Source: Edaphobacter paludis (GTDB taxonomy: Bacteria; Acidobacteriota; Terriglobia; Terriglobales; Acidobacteriaceae). From it: a stretch of 64,000 nucleotides of DNA. The stretch covers positions 2,790,001-2,854,000 of the forward strand of contig NZ_CP121194.1 of the NCBI RefSeq assembly GCF_039993895.1, in the 5' to 3' direction. The position numbers and the translations under genes are program-made. This document shows positions 46,624 through 54,932 of the stretch, piece after piece (the first letter of the stretch is position 1; every line of letters begins with the position of its first letter). Under the pieces are notes generated by a model. It saw only the letters and a list, made by a program, of their open reading frames with translations. It ran no database searches and was not told where the DNA came from.

Positions 46624-46837
46624 ACACGCAAGGGGTATCTACAAAGATTCTCTGCAAGAAGTTGTCTTCCACATGCACTCGATGGCAAACATGCAAAGTT
46701 AAGCAGTTATTGTGAAGTGTTTTATCCCGTATACACAAAAAAGCGCTGCATGATTTTGCAATATGTGAGTTTTTTTCCTGAAAAAAGGAAGGAAAATGCA
46801 TAGATTCAGGTCTGGCCCTCGAATTGCTAACTTTGGG

Positions 46838-46859
46838 CTTGAGCGACACTTCGCTCAAG
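46838..46859 (+). promoter_or_regulatory. Perfect hairpin covering the ribosome site of the PEP-CTERM gene
   Basis: CTTGAGCG (46838-46845), a six-base loop acactt and CGCTCAAG (46852-46859) form an 8-bp stem. Its 3' arm contains the CAAGG that would be the Shine-Dalgarno site for the ATG at 46869. Folding would block ribosome access. Confidence 0.45.
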
Positions 46860-46868
46860 GTTCATCCA

Positions 46869-47546
46869 ATGCAGCGACGGACTTTCTTGTTCCTGATCAT
46901 CGTGCTTCTGGTTACCGGGTCAGCTACCGGAGTTCACGCGTCCACCGACTGTCAACGGTGGTTCATCGCATACAGGCAGCAGCTGGAACATTCTCAGGCA
47001 GCGAATCGCATGCGCCGTGCAAAGCTCCGAGCACAGCGATACGCGCGTATGAAGCTGGCAGGCTACGTCAGACCGAAACCTGTGACCAGGCCACACCACC
47101 ACTATCCGAACCGCCCCAGAATGACACGAGCCGAGGCGCTTCGCCGCTACAATCTCGCCTGTGGGGTATTACCGGAGAGAGAAGCCCAGCAGGAGACAAT
47201 CAGCGAAGAAACCTCGGCTGATTTCGCCCCCCGGCGCCCCTTTGACTTTGTTCCGGTGGCAGACTCAGACGACCAACAACTGATCGCGTCAAATTCCATT
47301 CCGTCGTATGTCGGACCGGAAGACATCTCCGACAATTCAACCCCGGAGGGATCGGCGACCTACGCACCGCAGATCGGTGGGTTTCTCGGAAGCCCGGGAT
47401 TTCCAGGATCCGGAGGAGCACAGCCGCCACGCAGTTCCACTCCGCCGCCAGTGCTGACCACGGTTCCCGAGCCTGAAAGCCTCGCACTTCTACTGACAGG
47501 TCTGGCCGGGGGAGTTGGCATCCTGCGCCGCAGAATCAGAGCCTGA
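46869..47546 (+). CDS. PEP-CTERM sorting-domain protein
   Basis: This 225-residue exported protein has a Sec signal peptide (MQRRTFLFLIIVLLVTG) and a mature part rich in Arg, His, Pro and Ser (QRYARMKLAGYVRPKP, RPHHHYPNRPRM). It ends with VPEPESLALLLTGLAGG and a closing RRRIRA. This PEP-motif/hydrophobic helix/basic tail is the sorting signal cut by exosortase (EpsH-family), which links such proteins to exopolysaccharide. The ATG at 46869 is chosen because the signal peptide begins there. The exosortase gene is not in the window. The biological role is unknown. Confidence 0.88.
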   Translation: MQRRTFLFLIIVLLVTGSATGVHASTDCQRWFIAYRQQLEHSQAANRMRRAKLRAQRYARMKLAGYVRPKPVTRPHHHYPNRPRMTRAEALRRYNLACGVLPEREAQQETISEETSADFAPRRPFDFVPVADSDDQQLIASNSIPSYVGPEDISDNSTPEGSATYAPQIGGFLGSPGFPGSGGAQPPRSSTPPPVLTTVPEPESLALLLTGLAGGVGILRRRIRA

Positions 47547-47558
47547 TCTCGCTGGTCT

Positions 47559-48338
47559 TCAGCGAACCTTGATGGCCTGTCCTATAAGCAGAATCACCGG
47601 TGCCGGTCCGATATCAGCATCTTCAATCGACCTCAGCGTCGCAACATGAACATGTTCTGCAGCGGTAGACGCCTTGGAGACAGCAACGCAAGGCGTATCC
47701 GCGGCGATGCCGGAGCCAATGAGATCATCGGCAAGTGCACGGAAGTTGCGACCCGGCATGTAGATGACGAGCGTAGCATCCGGAGGAAAGGCGCCTGTCC
47801 ACTTCGGAGTCAGCTGAACTTTGCCAGCCGCATGGTGCGCCGTAGCAAGAATCAGCTTGGATGCAGCGCCGCGATCGGTGAGCGGCGTCTGCAAAGCAGC
47901 GGCGACTGCAAAGGCAGTCGTGATGCCGGGAACGATCTCAAAGGGGATGCCCGCGCCGCGAAGAGCCTGAATCTCTTCTCCAGCACGCCCGAAGATAAGC
48001 GGATCGCCTGACTTAAGGCGCAGTACCGACTTCCCGGCCTGTGCCCCCTCGATCATAAGAACGTGGATCTCAGCCTGGGTAATGCGAGGCTGGCCGCAGC
48101 GTTTGCCAACAGGAATAATCTCCGCGCCCTCGTGCGCCAGGGCAAGAATCTCGTCGGAGACAAGATCGTCGGGCAGGATAAGATCGGCCGTTCCCAGCAG
48201 ATGCGCCGTACGCAGGGTTAGATAGTCAGGGTCGCCCGGACCTGCTCCGGCGAGATAGACGTGCCCGCTCTGGGCTGCGAGAGCCGCCTTCTTTCGCGAT
48301 GCCACAGCAAACGTTGAAGCACTCGGCACCTGACTCAC
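47559..48338 (-). CDS. cobA: Uroporphyrinogen-III C-methyltransferase (SUMT)
   Basis: This 259-residue SAM-dependent enzyme makes precorrin-2, the entry to sirohaem. Blocks seen are GHVYLAGAGPGDPDYLTLRT, VLRLKSGDPLIFGRAGEE, VPGITTAFAVAAALQTPLTDRG (split as VPGITTAFAVA and ALQTPLTDRG) and ATLVIYMPGRN. About 25 N-terminal residues precede the catalytic domain. Its start overlaps the stop of the upstream sirC-like gene by four bases (ATGA), and both follow the sirohaem reductase, so the three form one operon. Confidence 0.94.
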   Translation of the reverse strand: MSQVPSASTFAVASRKKAALAAQSGHVYLAGAGPGDPDYLTLRTAHLLGTADLILPDDLVSDEILALAHEGAEIIPVGKRCGQPRITQAEIHVLMIEGAQAGKSVLRLKSGDPLIFGRAGEEIQALRGAGIPFEIVPGITTAFAVAAALQTPLTDRGAASKLILATAHHAAGKVQLTPKWTGAFPPDATLVIYMPGRNFRALADDLIGSGIAADTPCVAVSKASTAAEHVHVATLRSIEDADIGPAPVILLIGQAIKVR

Positions 48339-48973
48339 GCTTTACCTTCCGGCGGATTAGTCTTGGCGTGTTCGCGTGCCAGCAGCCGCGAGGGGCATTG
48401 ATCGTAGCCACAGACTTCGCGTTGAGCGAGTTGGTGAAGCAGCCACTTGCGCTCCTCATTCAGCGGCTCGGCTGCCACAACTTCACGCCGCAAATTGCCG
48501 AGGTCGGCAAGCCACTCTCCTGCATCAAGAGGAAGCTGTGCGTTGATGTCCTTGCGTATCTTCTGGGCAAGGGCGGGACTTGCGCCCGCGGTCGAGATGG
48601 CGATCTGAAGGTCGCCGCGCCGGACGACGGAGGGAAAGTAGAAGTCGCAGAAGGGTGGATCGTCAACGGCGTTGCAGAGAATGCCTTTTTCTGTCGCTTC
48701 GTGAAAGACGGCGCGGTTGACGGCGGGCACGTTTGTGGCAGCCACGACAAGGAAGTTTCCTGTCAGGTCACCTTCAGCATAGGGCCGCTGGTGATATTCG
48801 AGCTCGCCTTCGGCGGCCAGACTCTGGATGCGCTCGCTGGCCTCAGGGGCGATCACCGTGATCCGGGCGTTTGCGGCTTGCAGCGATTCGATCTTGGACT
48901 CGGCCAAATGCCCCGCGCCGATGACGATGCAGGGACGTGCAGCGAGCTTGAGGAAGATGGGGAAGAGGGACAT
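48335..48973 (-). CDS. Precorrin-2 dehydrogenase / sirohydrochlorin ferrochelatase-like protein
   Basis: This 212-residue Met8/SirC-family protein oxidises precorrin-2 with NAD and may insert iron to complete sirohaem. The N-terminal Rossmann segment is CIVIGAGHLAESKIESL (relatives commonly read GGGxVAxRK here). VIAPEASERI, FLVVAATNVPAVN and FCDFYFPSVVRRGDLQIAIST follow, then the chelatase-type helical domain. The Rossmann glycine pattern GxGxxA is retained. The start ATG at 48973 gives normal length. It is 65 bases downstream of the reductase stop and coupled to cobA. Confidence 0.9.
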   Translation of the reverse strand: MSLFPIFLKLAARPCIVIGAGHLAESKIESLQAANARITVIAPEASERIQSLAAEGELEYHQRPYAEGDLTGNFLVVAATNVPAVNRAVFHEATEKGILCNAVDDPPFCDFYFPSVVRRGDLQIAISTAGASPALAQKIRKDINAQLPLDAGEWLADLGNLRREVVAAEPLNEERKWLLHQLAQREVCGYDQCPSRLLAREHAKTNPPEGKA

Positions 48974-49038
48974 AGGATCTTCCTTTGATGATAGCGGAGG
49001 CCTCGGAACGTATTCAGCCGATGCCTCCGCTGTTATGT

Positions 49039-50760
49039 CTATTCGCCCGGTGCGAGGCGGACAGCGCCGACGGGTGGAGCATCACGCTCGACCGGATCGA
49101 TAGCTACGCCGTTGAGCAGCGTGCGAAGAGTATCGTCACTGTTGCGTGCGAAGTAGGCGCGGAGGTCCTCTTCAGGCTGGCGCTCGGCAAGGTAGGCACG
49201 GAGCAAGCGTTCGATTGCGTCCGGCACGTCCTCGGCGGCGGCGCGATAGCCAAGGGGACGAGACGTGCGAGCATACTTCCCGACTGCTCCGCCCACGCAG
49301 AAATGAAAGGCATCGACTAACTTGCCGTCCTGCTTGATCTTCTTGCCTTCGAGCCCGATATCGGCGATCCAGTGCTGGCCGCAGCTATTGGTGCAGCCAG
49401 TGACGTGAAGCTTGATCTGCTGGTCAAAGCCCGGCAGACGGTCTTCCATCTCGCTGACCAACCACTTTGCAAAACCTTTGGTTTCGGTGATAGCCAGCTT
49501 GCAAAACTCGGTGCCGGTGCAGGCGATGGCGCCGCGCCAGAAGGCCGAAACGTCGACCTGAAAGCCGAGTGTGTTCAGCTCGATCACGAGAGCGGCGGTC
49601 ATCTCGTTGGGCACGTTCACGATGATGATGTTCTGCATGATGGTGGCGCGAAGTTGACCGTTGCCGTATTTCTCGGCAAGATCGGCGAGCTTTTGCAGTT
49701 GATCGCCGGAGACCCGTCCGCGAAGCACGCTGGCGCCGACCGAGGAGAGGCCGGGCTGGCGCTGCGGGGTAATGCCGATGTGATCGCGATAGATGTCGTC
49801 GGCAATATTCTCATCCTCGGCGGGAGAAGGGATCAGCTTGTAGCCGAGCTTGGCTTCGAGCACTTCGAGATAGGATTCCGGGGTCCAGCCGAAGCGCATG
49901 AAGAGATATTTGGAGCGAGCCTTCATGCGGTTTTCGCGAAGAACGTCTGCATCACGGAAGATCTCGGCTGCGGCCATCACAGCGGCGAAGGCCTGGTCCT
50001 GACGGATAAAGGCAGGAATGCGTGCGGCGATGTGGGGTTCGGTGGAGAGACCGCCGCCGACGCGCAGGGTATAGCCGACCTCTTCCTTGCCGTCGACCGT
50101 GTGCTTGATGGCGGTAAGGGCGACGTCATTAATCTCGGGATAATTGCACCAGAGCGGGCAGCCGGAGATGGAGATTTTGAACTTGCGGGGCAGATTGTAG
50201 AAGGCGGTGTTGGCGGTGAGCGCTCTAGCTACCTGGACGGCAAGGGGCGAGGCGTCGATGAGTTCGTCGTGATTGATTCCGGCGAGCGGGCAGCCGGTGA
50301 CGTTGCGAACGACGTCGCCGCAGGCGCCCTTAGGGGAAAGACCGATCTCGGTAAGTGTGTCGACGACATCGACGAGGTCGCCGATGGTAAGCCAGTGAAG
50401 CTGAATGTTCTGGCGGGTAGTAATGTCGGCCAGGTTGCGCGCGTACTTTTTGGTGATGCCGCCGATGACGCGGAGCTGATGGCTCGTAAGCAGCCCGTTG
50501 GGCAGACCGATCCGCAGCATGAAGAACTCAGTCGCTTTGCCCTCGCCATTCTTGCCGCCCGCGAGGCCCAGCCCGTCGCCCTGCGAGTAGACCCCCCACC
50601 AGCGAAAGTAAAGAGCCCAGTCTTCTGGGACGGAGTCACGACCATCCCGGGCAAATTGACGGATCTCGTCAAAAGCTTCCCAGGGATTCTTGGCTAGCTT
50701 GAGGCGCTCGGTCTTCTGGGCTTTGGTTTCTTTGATCGCGGGAGCGGTAGGGGTTGTCAT
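49039..50760 (-). CDS. Sirohaem-dependent nitrite/sulfite reductase (ferredoxin type)
   Basis: This 573-residue reductase carries out a six-electron reduction of sulfite to sulfide or nitrite to ammonia. The two-fold repeat core is visible (ADITTRQNIQLHWLTI and LRATIMQNIIIVNVP). The [4Fe-4S]-sirohaem ligands are CTGTEFCKLA and CTNSCGQ. The start is the ATG at 50760, with AAAGGA six bases upstream. The leader region ahead of it carries a cysteine-rich ORF and terminator, and the two sirohaem genes follow. On that context I favour sulfite (cysteine synthesis) over nitrite; the protein sequence alone does not decide it. Confidence 0.92.
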   Translation of the reverse strand: MTTPTAPAIKETKAQKTERLKLAKNPWEAFDEIRQFARDGRDSVPEDWALYFRWWGVYSQGDGLGLAGGKNGEGKATEFFMLRIGLPNGLLTSHQLRVIGGITKKYARNLADITTRQNIQLHWLTIGDLVDVVDTLTEIGLSPKGACGDVVRNVTGCPLAGINHDELIDASPLAVQVARALTANTAFYNLPRKFKISISGCPLWCNYPEINDVALTAIKHTVDGKEEVGYTLRVGGGLSTEPHIAARIPAFIRQDQAFAAVMAAAEIFRDADVLRENRMKARSKYLFMRFGWTPESYLEVLEAKLGYKLIPSPAEDENIADDIYRDHIGITPQRQPGLSSVGASVLRGRVSGDQLQKLADLAEKYGNGQLRATIMQNIIIVNVPNEMTAALVIELNTLGFQVDVSAFWRGAIACTGTEFCKLAITETKGFAKWLVSEMEDRLPGFDQQIKLHVTGCTNSCGQHWIADIGLEGKKIKQDGKLVDAFHFCVGGAVGKYARTSRPLGYRAAAEDVPDAIERLLRAYLAERQPEEDLRAYFARNSDDTLRTLLNGVAIDPVERDAPPVGAVRLAPGE

Positions 50761-50784
50761 TAGAAATCCTTTAGAGAGCTAAAT

Positions 50785-50810
50785 AAGAAAAGCCCACTGG
50801 GTTCGTGGGC
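50785..50810 (-). terminator. Intrinsic terminator/attenuator ahead of the sirohaem reductase gene
   Basis: On the minus strand GCCCAC (50810-50805), loop gaaccca, GTGGGC (50797-50792) and then TTTTCTT (50791-50785) make a six-pair GC stem with a U-tract. It lies between the cysteine-rich leader ORF and the reductase start, in the transcribed leader, about 25 bases before the ATG. Its position fits conditional termination rather than a gene end. Confidence 0.75.
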
Positions 50811-50835
50811 GCTTATGACTTTGCTAATGTGTTCG

Positions 50836-50852
50836 GACTGATTCGATCAGTC
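50836..50852 (-). promoter_or_regulatory. Short hairpin at the end of the cysteine-rich leader ORF
   Basis: GACTGAT-cga-ATCAGTC is a perfect seven-pair stem that starts inside the leader ORF stop codon. Its position between ORF and terminator fits a pause hairpin. No alternative antiterminator pairing of good length was found by eye. Confidence 0.5.
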
Positions 50853-50929
50853 TACGAAGCGGGGCAAAGGCGAAGGCGCACTGAGTCGCAACAACACATG
50901 CAACAACGGGATGCGCAAAAGATCGCCAT
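50852..50929 (-). CDS. Cysteine-rich 25-residue leader peptide
   Basis: The frame reads MAIFCASRCCMCCCDSVRLR and ends LCPAS before TAG. It has seven Cys codons (positions 5, 9, 10, 12, 13, 14 and 22) in 25, versus a rare residue elsewhere. The ATG lies only 8 bases after the -10 box and has no ribosome site, so the message is probably near-leaderless. Mycobacteria use leaderless poly-Cys upstream ORFs as cysteine-responsive attenuators of sulfur genes. The same logic is inferred here: when Cys-tRNA is scarce, ribosomes stall and the reductase operon is read. The peptide itself is unlikely to have a function. Confidence 0.75.
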   Translation of the reverse strand: MAIFCASRCCMCCCDSVRLRLCPAS

Positions 50930-50936
50930 TGATATT

Positions 50937-50965
50937 AGGATAATTCGTGCCCTGTCTTGCGTCAA
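50937..50965 (-). promoter_or_regulatory. Sigma-70 promoter of the leader/sirohaem reductase operon
   Basis: TTGACG (50965-50960) and TATCCT (50942-50937), 17 bases apart, match sigma-70 at five and four of six positions. The predicted start is about 50930-50929, at or just before the leader ATG. Confidence 0.65.
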
Positions 50966-51053
50966 GAAGCCCTTGGCGAAGAAACAGTGTTGTGTTCGAT
51001 TACCCGCATAGACCTTTCAGTGTGATCATACGGACGAATTGTGAGGAGGAAAA

Positions 51054-51947
51054 ATGTTGAGACTGAGCTTTCTCGCCCTGACCGGGACAGGATTGGGAGC
51101 GGCCCCCTTTGTTCCGATCATCCATAAACCATTTCCCTTTTTCCCGGAGTCGATCATGCATGATGCTAACTCAGGTTTCGCCCCGGTCAATGGATTGAAC
51201 CTTTATTACGAGATACATGGTGAGGGTCAACCCCTCATCCTGTTGCATGGTGGCGTCTCAGCCAGTGAGGCATTCGGTCCGAATCTGAAGGAGTTGGCAA
51301 AGTCCAGAAAGGTCATTGCTGTTCACCTGCAGGGTCACGGACATACGAAGGACATCTATCGTCCGCTCCGATTCGAATCTATGGCCGATGACGTTGCCGC
51401 ACTGATAGCCTTTCTCAAGATCGACAAGGCGGATGTGCTTGGTTATTCGCTGGGCGGCGGTGTTGCGCTGCAAACAGCGATTAGGCATCCTGCAGCCGTC
51501 AATCGGCTGATCATTATCTCGGCGGCTATGCAACAGGACGGATGGTTTCCGGAGGTAATTACAGCGTTCAATCAGATGCCCGCGCACGCATCTCAAATTG
51601 CCCAAAATATAAAAGGCTCGCCACTTGGCCAGCTTTATCCGGAAGTCAACTGGGAAGTATTACTCAGCAAGATCGCAGAGATGGAGTCGCGCGACTTTGA
51701 CTGGACAGAGCAGGTGAAAAAAATACAGTCTCCCACGATGCTTGTGTTTGCTGACGCCGATGCGATTCGGCCTGAACACATGATCGCGTTTTACAAAGCG
51801 CTAGGCGGAGGTCAACGCGACGCAGGTCTGGACGGTTCTCTTCGTTCAACGGCACGGCTTGGTATTGTTCCCGGGGCAACTCACTACAACATTTTGGCGA
51901 CGACAGCGGTCACAAATCTCGTGACGCCCTTTCTCGCTCAAGCCTAG
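51054..51947 (+). CDS. Alpha/beta hydrolase
   Basis: This 297-residue alpha/beta-hydrolase has an N-terminal hydrophobic stretch that may be a signal sequence. The catalytic serine lies in VLGYSLGGGVALQ, the acid in VFADADAIRP and the histidine in PGATHYNIL. LILLHGGVS is the oxyanion loop. GAGGAGG four bases before the ATG at 51054 is one of the best ribosome sites in the window. The substrate is unknown. It is divergent from the leader ORF of the sirohaem operon. Its stop and that of the anti-sigma gene share a CTAG. Confidence 0.88.
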   Translation: MLRLSFLALTGTGLGAAPFVPIIHKPFPFFPESIMHDANSGFAPVNGLNLYYEIHGEGQPLILLHGGVSASEAFGPNLKELAKSRKVIAVHLQGHGHTKDIYRPLRFESMADDVAALIAFLKIDKADVLGYSLGGGVALQTAIRHPAAVNRLIIISAAMQQDGWFPEVITAFNQMPAHASQIAQNIKGSPLGQLYPEVNWEVLLSKIAEMESRDFDWTEQVKKIQSPTMLVFADADAIRPEHMIAFYKALGGGQRDAGLDGSLRSTARLGIVPGATHYNILATTAVTNLVTPFLAQA

Positions 51948-52186
51948 GCGCTAGCCTTTTTGCTGCATTTCTGCATAATGGCGGCGTGGAGACGTTCGCG
52001 GAACTCGTCCGAGACCTCGTAGACCTCGTTGCCCCGATAGATTTCAATGGTCTGGCGGGTCGTGTTAAGGACGACCTCGCAGTGGCTGCACCCGGCAGTA
52101 TGGGCGCGAACCTCTTCGAGCAGTTCGGGGCTGATCTGGCCGTCGAAGTAGTCGGTTAGCTGGCTGAGAAAATCAGTGCAGTTCAT
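51944..52186 (-). CDS. Zinc-finger anti-sigma factor (zf-HC2)
   Basis: This is an 80-residue cytoplasmic anti-sigma domain with the HxxxCxxC zinc motif (H29, C33, C36 in HTAGCSHC) and no membrane helix. It should bind the sigma factor encoded just upstream, whose stop its start overlaps by four bases (ATGA). A soluble zinc anti-sigma of this size often senses thiol oxidation, as in RsrA. That is inferred, not shown. Confidence 0.87.
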   Translation of the reverse strand: MNCTDFLSQLTDYFDGQISPELLEEVRAHTAGCSHCEVVLNTTRQTIEIYRGNEVYEVSDEFRERLHAAIMQKCSKKASA

Positions 52187-52806
52187 GCTGGATGGCCCTC
52201 CTTCTTATGGAAGTACCGGCTCAGTCGCTCACGTAACTGAAGGCGGGCGCGCAGCAATCTCGATTTGACGGCGGGTACGCTCAAGCCAAGTGCCTCCGCA
52301 GTCTCTTCCGTGGAGAGATTTTCAATGTCGCGCAGCGTGAAGACGGTGCGGAATCCGGGCGGAAGGCCCTGGATCGTCTTGCGCAGAATTTCGCCAAGCT
52401 CCGCTTGGTTGTAGTTCTGCTCGGGATTTGGCCGCCATTCCGCGAAATCTCTGGGGATGGCTCCATCTTCAGTCTGCACATCGGCATCCATGGAGACGGT
52501 CTTGCTGGTCTTGCGCTTGCGCAGCCGCATGAGGCTCTCATTGACGGCGATGCGGACGAGCCAGGTAGAGAACTTGGAGTTTCCCTGAAACTGGTCCAGC
52601 TTCTCGTAAGCTTTAAGGAATGCGTCCTGCGTGATGTCTTCGGCGTCTTCACGGTTTTGTGTAATATGCTGCGCTACCCGGAAGATCTGGCGTTCGTACT
52701 GCCGCACGAGCTGCTCAAAGGCCGCCGTGTCTCCCGCTTTCGCGCGTGCTACAAGCGCTACATCGGGATGAATCTCTTCCGTCGCTGGAGATTGGATGGC
52801 TGGCAT
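52183..52806 (-). CDS. ECF RNA polymerase sigma factor (RpoE-like)
   Basis: This is a 207-residue ECF sigma factor. Region 2 includes ARAKAGDTAAFEQLVRQYERQ and EDAEDITQDAFLKAYEKL. Region 4 includes LPPGFRTVFTLRDIENLST followed by the helix-turn-helix with LGLSVPAVKSRLLRARLQL. The ATG at 52806 (MPAIQSPATEE) is chosen over the open frame to 52938, whose start part is not family-like. It forms a pair with the zinc anti-sigma and probably answers an oxidative or envelope cue. Target genes are unknown. Confidence 0.88.
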   Translation of the reverse strand: MPAIQSPATEEIHPDVALVARAKAGDTAAFEQLVRQYERQIFRVAQHITQNREDAEDITQDAFLKAYEKLDQFQGNSKFSTWLVRIAVNESLMRLRKRKTSKTVSMDADVQTEDGAIPRDFAEWRPNPEQNYNQAELGEILRKTIQGLPPGFRTVFTLRDIENLSTEETAEALGLSVPAVKSRLLRARLQLRERLSRYFHKKEGHPA

Positions 52807-53031
52807 ATGCAGAAAGGTGCTAAAAACGGCAGGCAATTGAAGACCGGCGCTTGCACCATAGTAAATGCAGCCGCAAGGGAGGGCAATGCATCTGGCTGGA
52901 ATCCCTGATAACACATGCTTATTCAGAAGGGCCTTCAAGACCTAGTCCCATCTCATGAATCTCTTGCCTATCCACACGGGAATCGCTAAAGTTATCCCCC
53001 GCAGACCAATCCTCCTGGAGAATCGCACCTA

Positions 53032-54600
53032 ATGCAAATTACCCGTCGCAAAGCACTGCAACTGCTGGCTGCAACAACTCCTGCCCTCGCTTTCCGTAAC
53101 TCTTTTGCGGCCAGACTTCCGATTACCTCTGGTCCATTTCTGGGAACTCGGGATTCGCTTGCTGCCTATCGCATACCGGCGTGGTTCGCGGACGCCAAGT
53201 TCGGAATCTGGTCTCACTGGGGGCCGCAGTCTGGAGTTGAAGATGGCGACTGGTATGCACGCAATATGTATATCCAGGGCTCCGACCAGTACAACTACCA
53301 CGTTAAGACTTACGGGCATCCGTCCAAGGTCGGATACAAGGACCTCGTTCCGCAATTCAAGGCGGCACGGTGGGATCCTGAGCACTTGATGGATCTTTAC
53401 GTTAAAGCCGGAGCGAAATACTTCTTCTCGATGGGCGTCCACCATGACAACTACGATATGTGGAACTCCAAATACCAGCCGCGCTGGAACGCTACTGCTA
53501 TCGGCCCGAAGCGCGATATCGTTGGCGAGTGGAAAGTGGCAGCCCGCAAGCGTGGTCTTCGTTTCGGCGTCAGCGAGCACCTCTCCAACTCCTTCGACTG
53601 GCTTGCACCTGCGCATACCAGCGACTCTGCGGGACCGCTTGCAGGGATTGCTTATGACGGCGTTCTTCCCGCCTACAAGGATCTTTACCACGATTACACC
53701 GGCGAGCCAGCCGCCTTTGCAAAGACCGCCCAGGCCATGGGCCGGGTTGCGCCGGACTGGTGGAAGCAACAGTACTTCAACCGCATCAAAGACCTCGTCG
53801 ACCAGCATCAGCCCGACCTGCTTTATACCGATGGCGGGATTCCATTCGACGAGTATGGACTTTCGCTTGTTGCCAATCTCTACAATCTCAGCGCGGCGAA
53901 GCACGGCGGTCAGGTCGAAGCGGTCTATAACAGCAAGACCAATAGCGACTGCTCGACAGGAACCTGCGCTCTCGACCGCGAGCGCGGTGTGCTCGACAAC
54001 ATCTCTCCGGTTCCCTGGCAGACGGATACCTGTATCGGCGATTGGCATTACAAGCGCGGCGTCAAATATAAGACCGCCAAGAAAGTCGTCGACCTGCTGG
54101 TTGATATCGTCAGCAAAAACGGCAACCTGCTGCTTAACTTTCCGCTGCCCAACTCTGGGGAACTGGACGCCGAGGAGAGGGTCACTCTCGACGGCATCAC
54201 CGCCTGGATGGCCGTCAATAGCGAAGGCATCTATGGCACCCGGCCGTGGAAGATCTACGGGGAAGGTCCGTCAACCAAGGTTGTCGTCGCCTCCAATGGC
54301 AAGGAGTTCGATCCCAATGAGAACAAAAAGCCCGACCTCAACGCCTCGGACATCCGCTTCACGACCAAGGGCAATATTCTCTATGCCTTCGTTCAGGGCT
54401 GGCCGCAGGGGCAGGCGGTGATTCCATCGCTGGGCACTGCAAGTCCGCAGCATCCAGCAAAGATCACCAGCGCCTCGATGCTGGGGCAGGATGGCCATCT
54501 GAAGTTCACACAGGACGCCAGCGCGCTTCGGGTCACTCTTCCCAGTAACCGTCCACGCGCGGCCGATATCGGGATTACGCTCAAACTGACTACCGCTTGA
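53032..54600 (+). CDS. Tat-exported GH29 alpha-L-fucosidase
   Basis: This 522-residue glycoside hydrolase family 29 enzyme releases terminal L-fucose. The leader MQITRRKALQLLAATTPALA is a twin-arginine signal. The family opening AWFADAKFGIWSHWGPQSG, MGVHHDNYDMWNS and the nucleophile block PDLLYTDGG (Asp 267) are present. WHYKRGVKYKTAKKVVDLLVD and NGNLLLNFPL close the barrel, and a C-terminal beta domain follows. A 13-bp terminator stands after it at 54710-54738. With GH27, GH92 and the sulfatase it fits breakdown of complex fucosylated glycans. Confidence 0.94.
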   Translation: MQITRRKALQLLAATTPALAFRNSFAARLPITSGPFLGTRDSLAAYRIPAWFADAKFGIWSHWGPQSGVEDGDWYARNMYIQGSDQYNYHVKTYGHPSKVGYKDLVPQFKAARWDPEHLMDLYVKAGAKYFFSMGVHHDNYDMWNSKYQPRWNATAIGPKRDIVGEWKVAARKRGLRFGVSEHLSNSFDWLAPAHTSDSAGPLAGIAYDGVLPAYKDLYHDYTGEPAAFAKTAQAMGRVAPDWWKQQYFNRIKDLVDQHQPDLLYTDGGIPFDEYGLSLVANLYNLSAAKHGGQVEAVYNSKTNSDCSTGTCALDRERGVLDNISPVPWQTDTCIGDWHYKRGVKYKTAKKVVDLLVDIVSKNGNLLLNFPLPNSGELDAEERVTLDGITAWMAVNSEGIYGTRPWKIYGEGPSTKVVVASNGKEFDPNENKKPDLNASDIRFTTKGNILYAFVQGWPQGQAVIPSLGTASPQHPAKITSASMLGQDGHLKFTQDASALRVTLPSNRPRAADIGITLKLTTA

Positions 54601-54709
54601 GATGTTGGCGGGGAGAGGGAGTACCCCCCTCCCCCGTACTTAAGTCCTAAAGTCTTCGAATCAAATGGTTTAAGTCTGGACTGGTCTATCAAAGTATCCC
54701 TAACCACAA

Positions 54710-54747
54710 ACAGCCCGGGATCGTCGATCCCGGGCTGTTCTGTCTTT
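54710..54747 (+). terminator. Intrinsic terminator after the fucosidase gene
   Basis: ACAGCCCGGGATC-gtc-GATCCCGGGCTGT (54710-54738) is a perfect 13-bp stem with a three-base loop, followed by a T-rich run (tctgtcttt). It is about 110 bases after the fucosidase stop and is one of the strongest terminators in the window. Confidence 0.85.
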
Positions 54748-54932
54748 AATTGTAATGAGCCGCAAGAAACTAATTTGCAATGTATATCTCTTTTATTTTC
54801 TGACATTTGAGTCGGAATGGGGCTTGACACGATTTTGTGGTGCGGCAGGGAGGAGCATGGGCACGATTCGCAATGGCATTTTCAACCACTACGGTCTTGT
54901 CCGCGGTTCGACCGAGGGCTACACTTCCACCC

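Noticed and set aside
46624-46837. Sigma-54 promoter before the PEP-CTERM gene
   Set aside because: GG and GC dinucleotides were looked for at -24/-12 spacing; the best candidates have wrong spacing (7 instead of 10 bases) or lack GG.
49372-50697. 441-codon plus-strand frame opposite the sirohaem reductase
   Set aside because: The reductase has all its Fe-S/sirohaem motifs on the minus strand; the opposite frame has none and no ribosome site.
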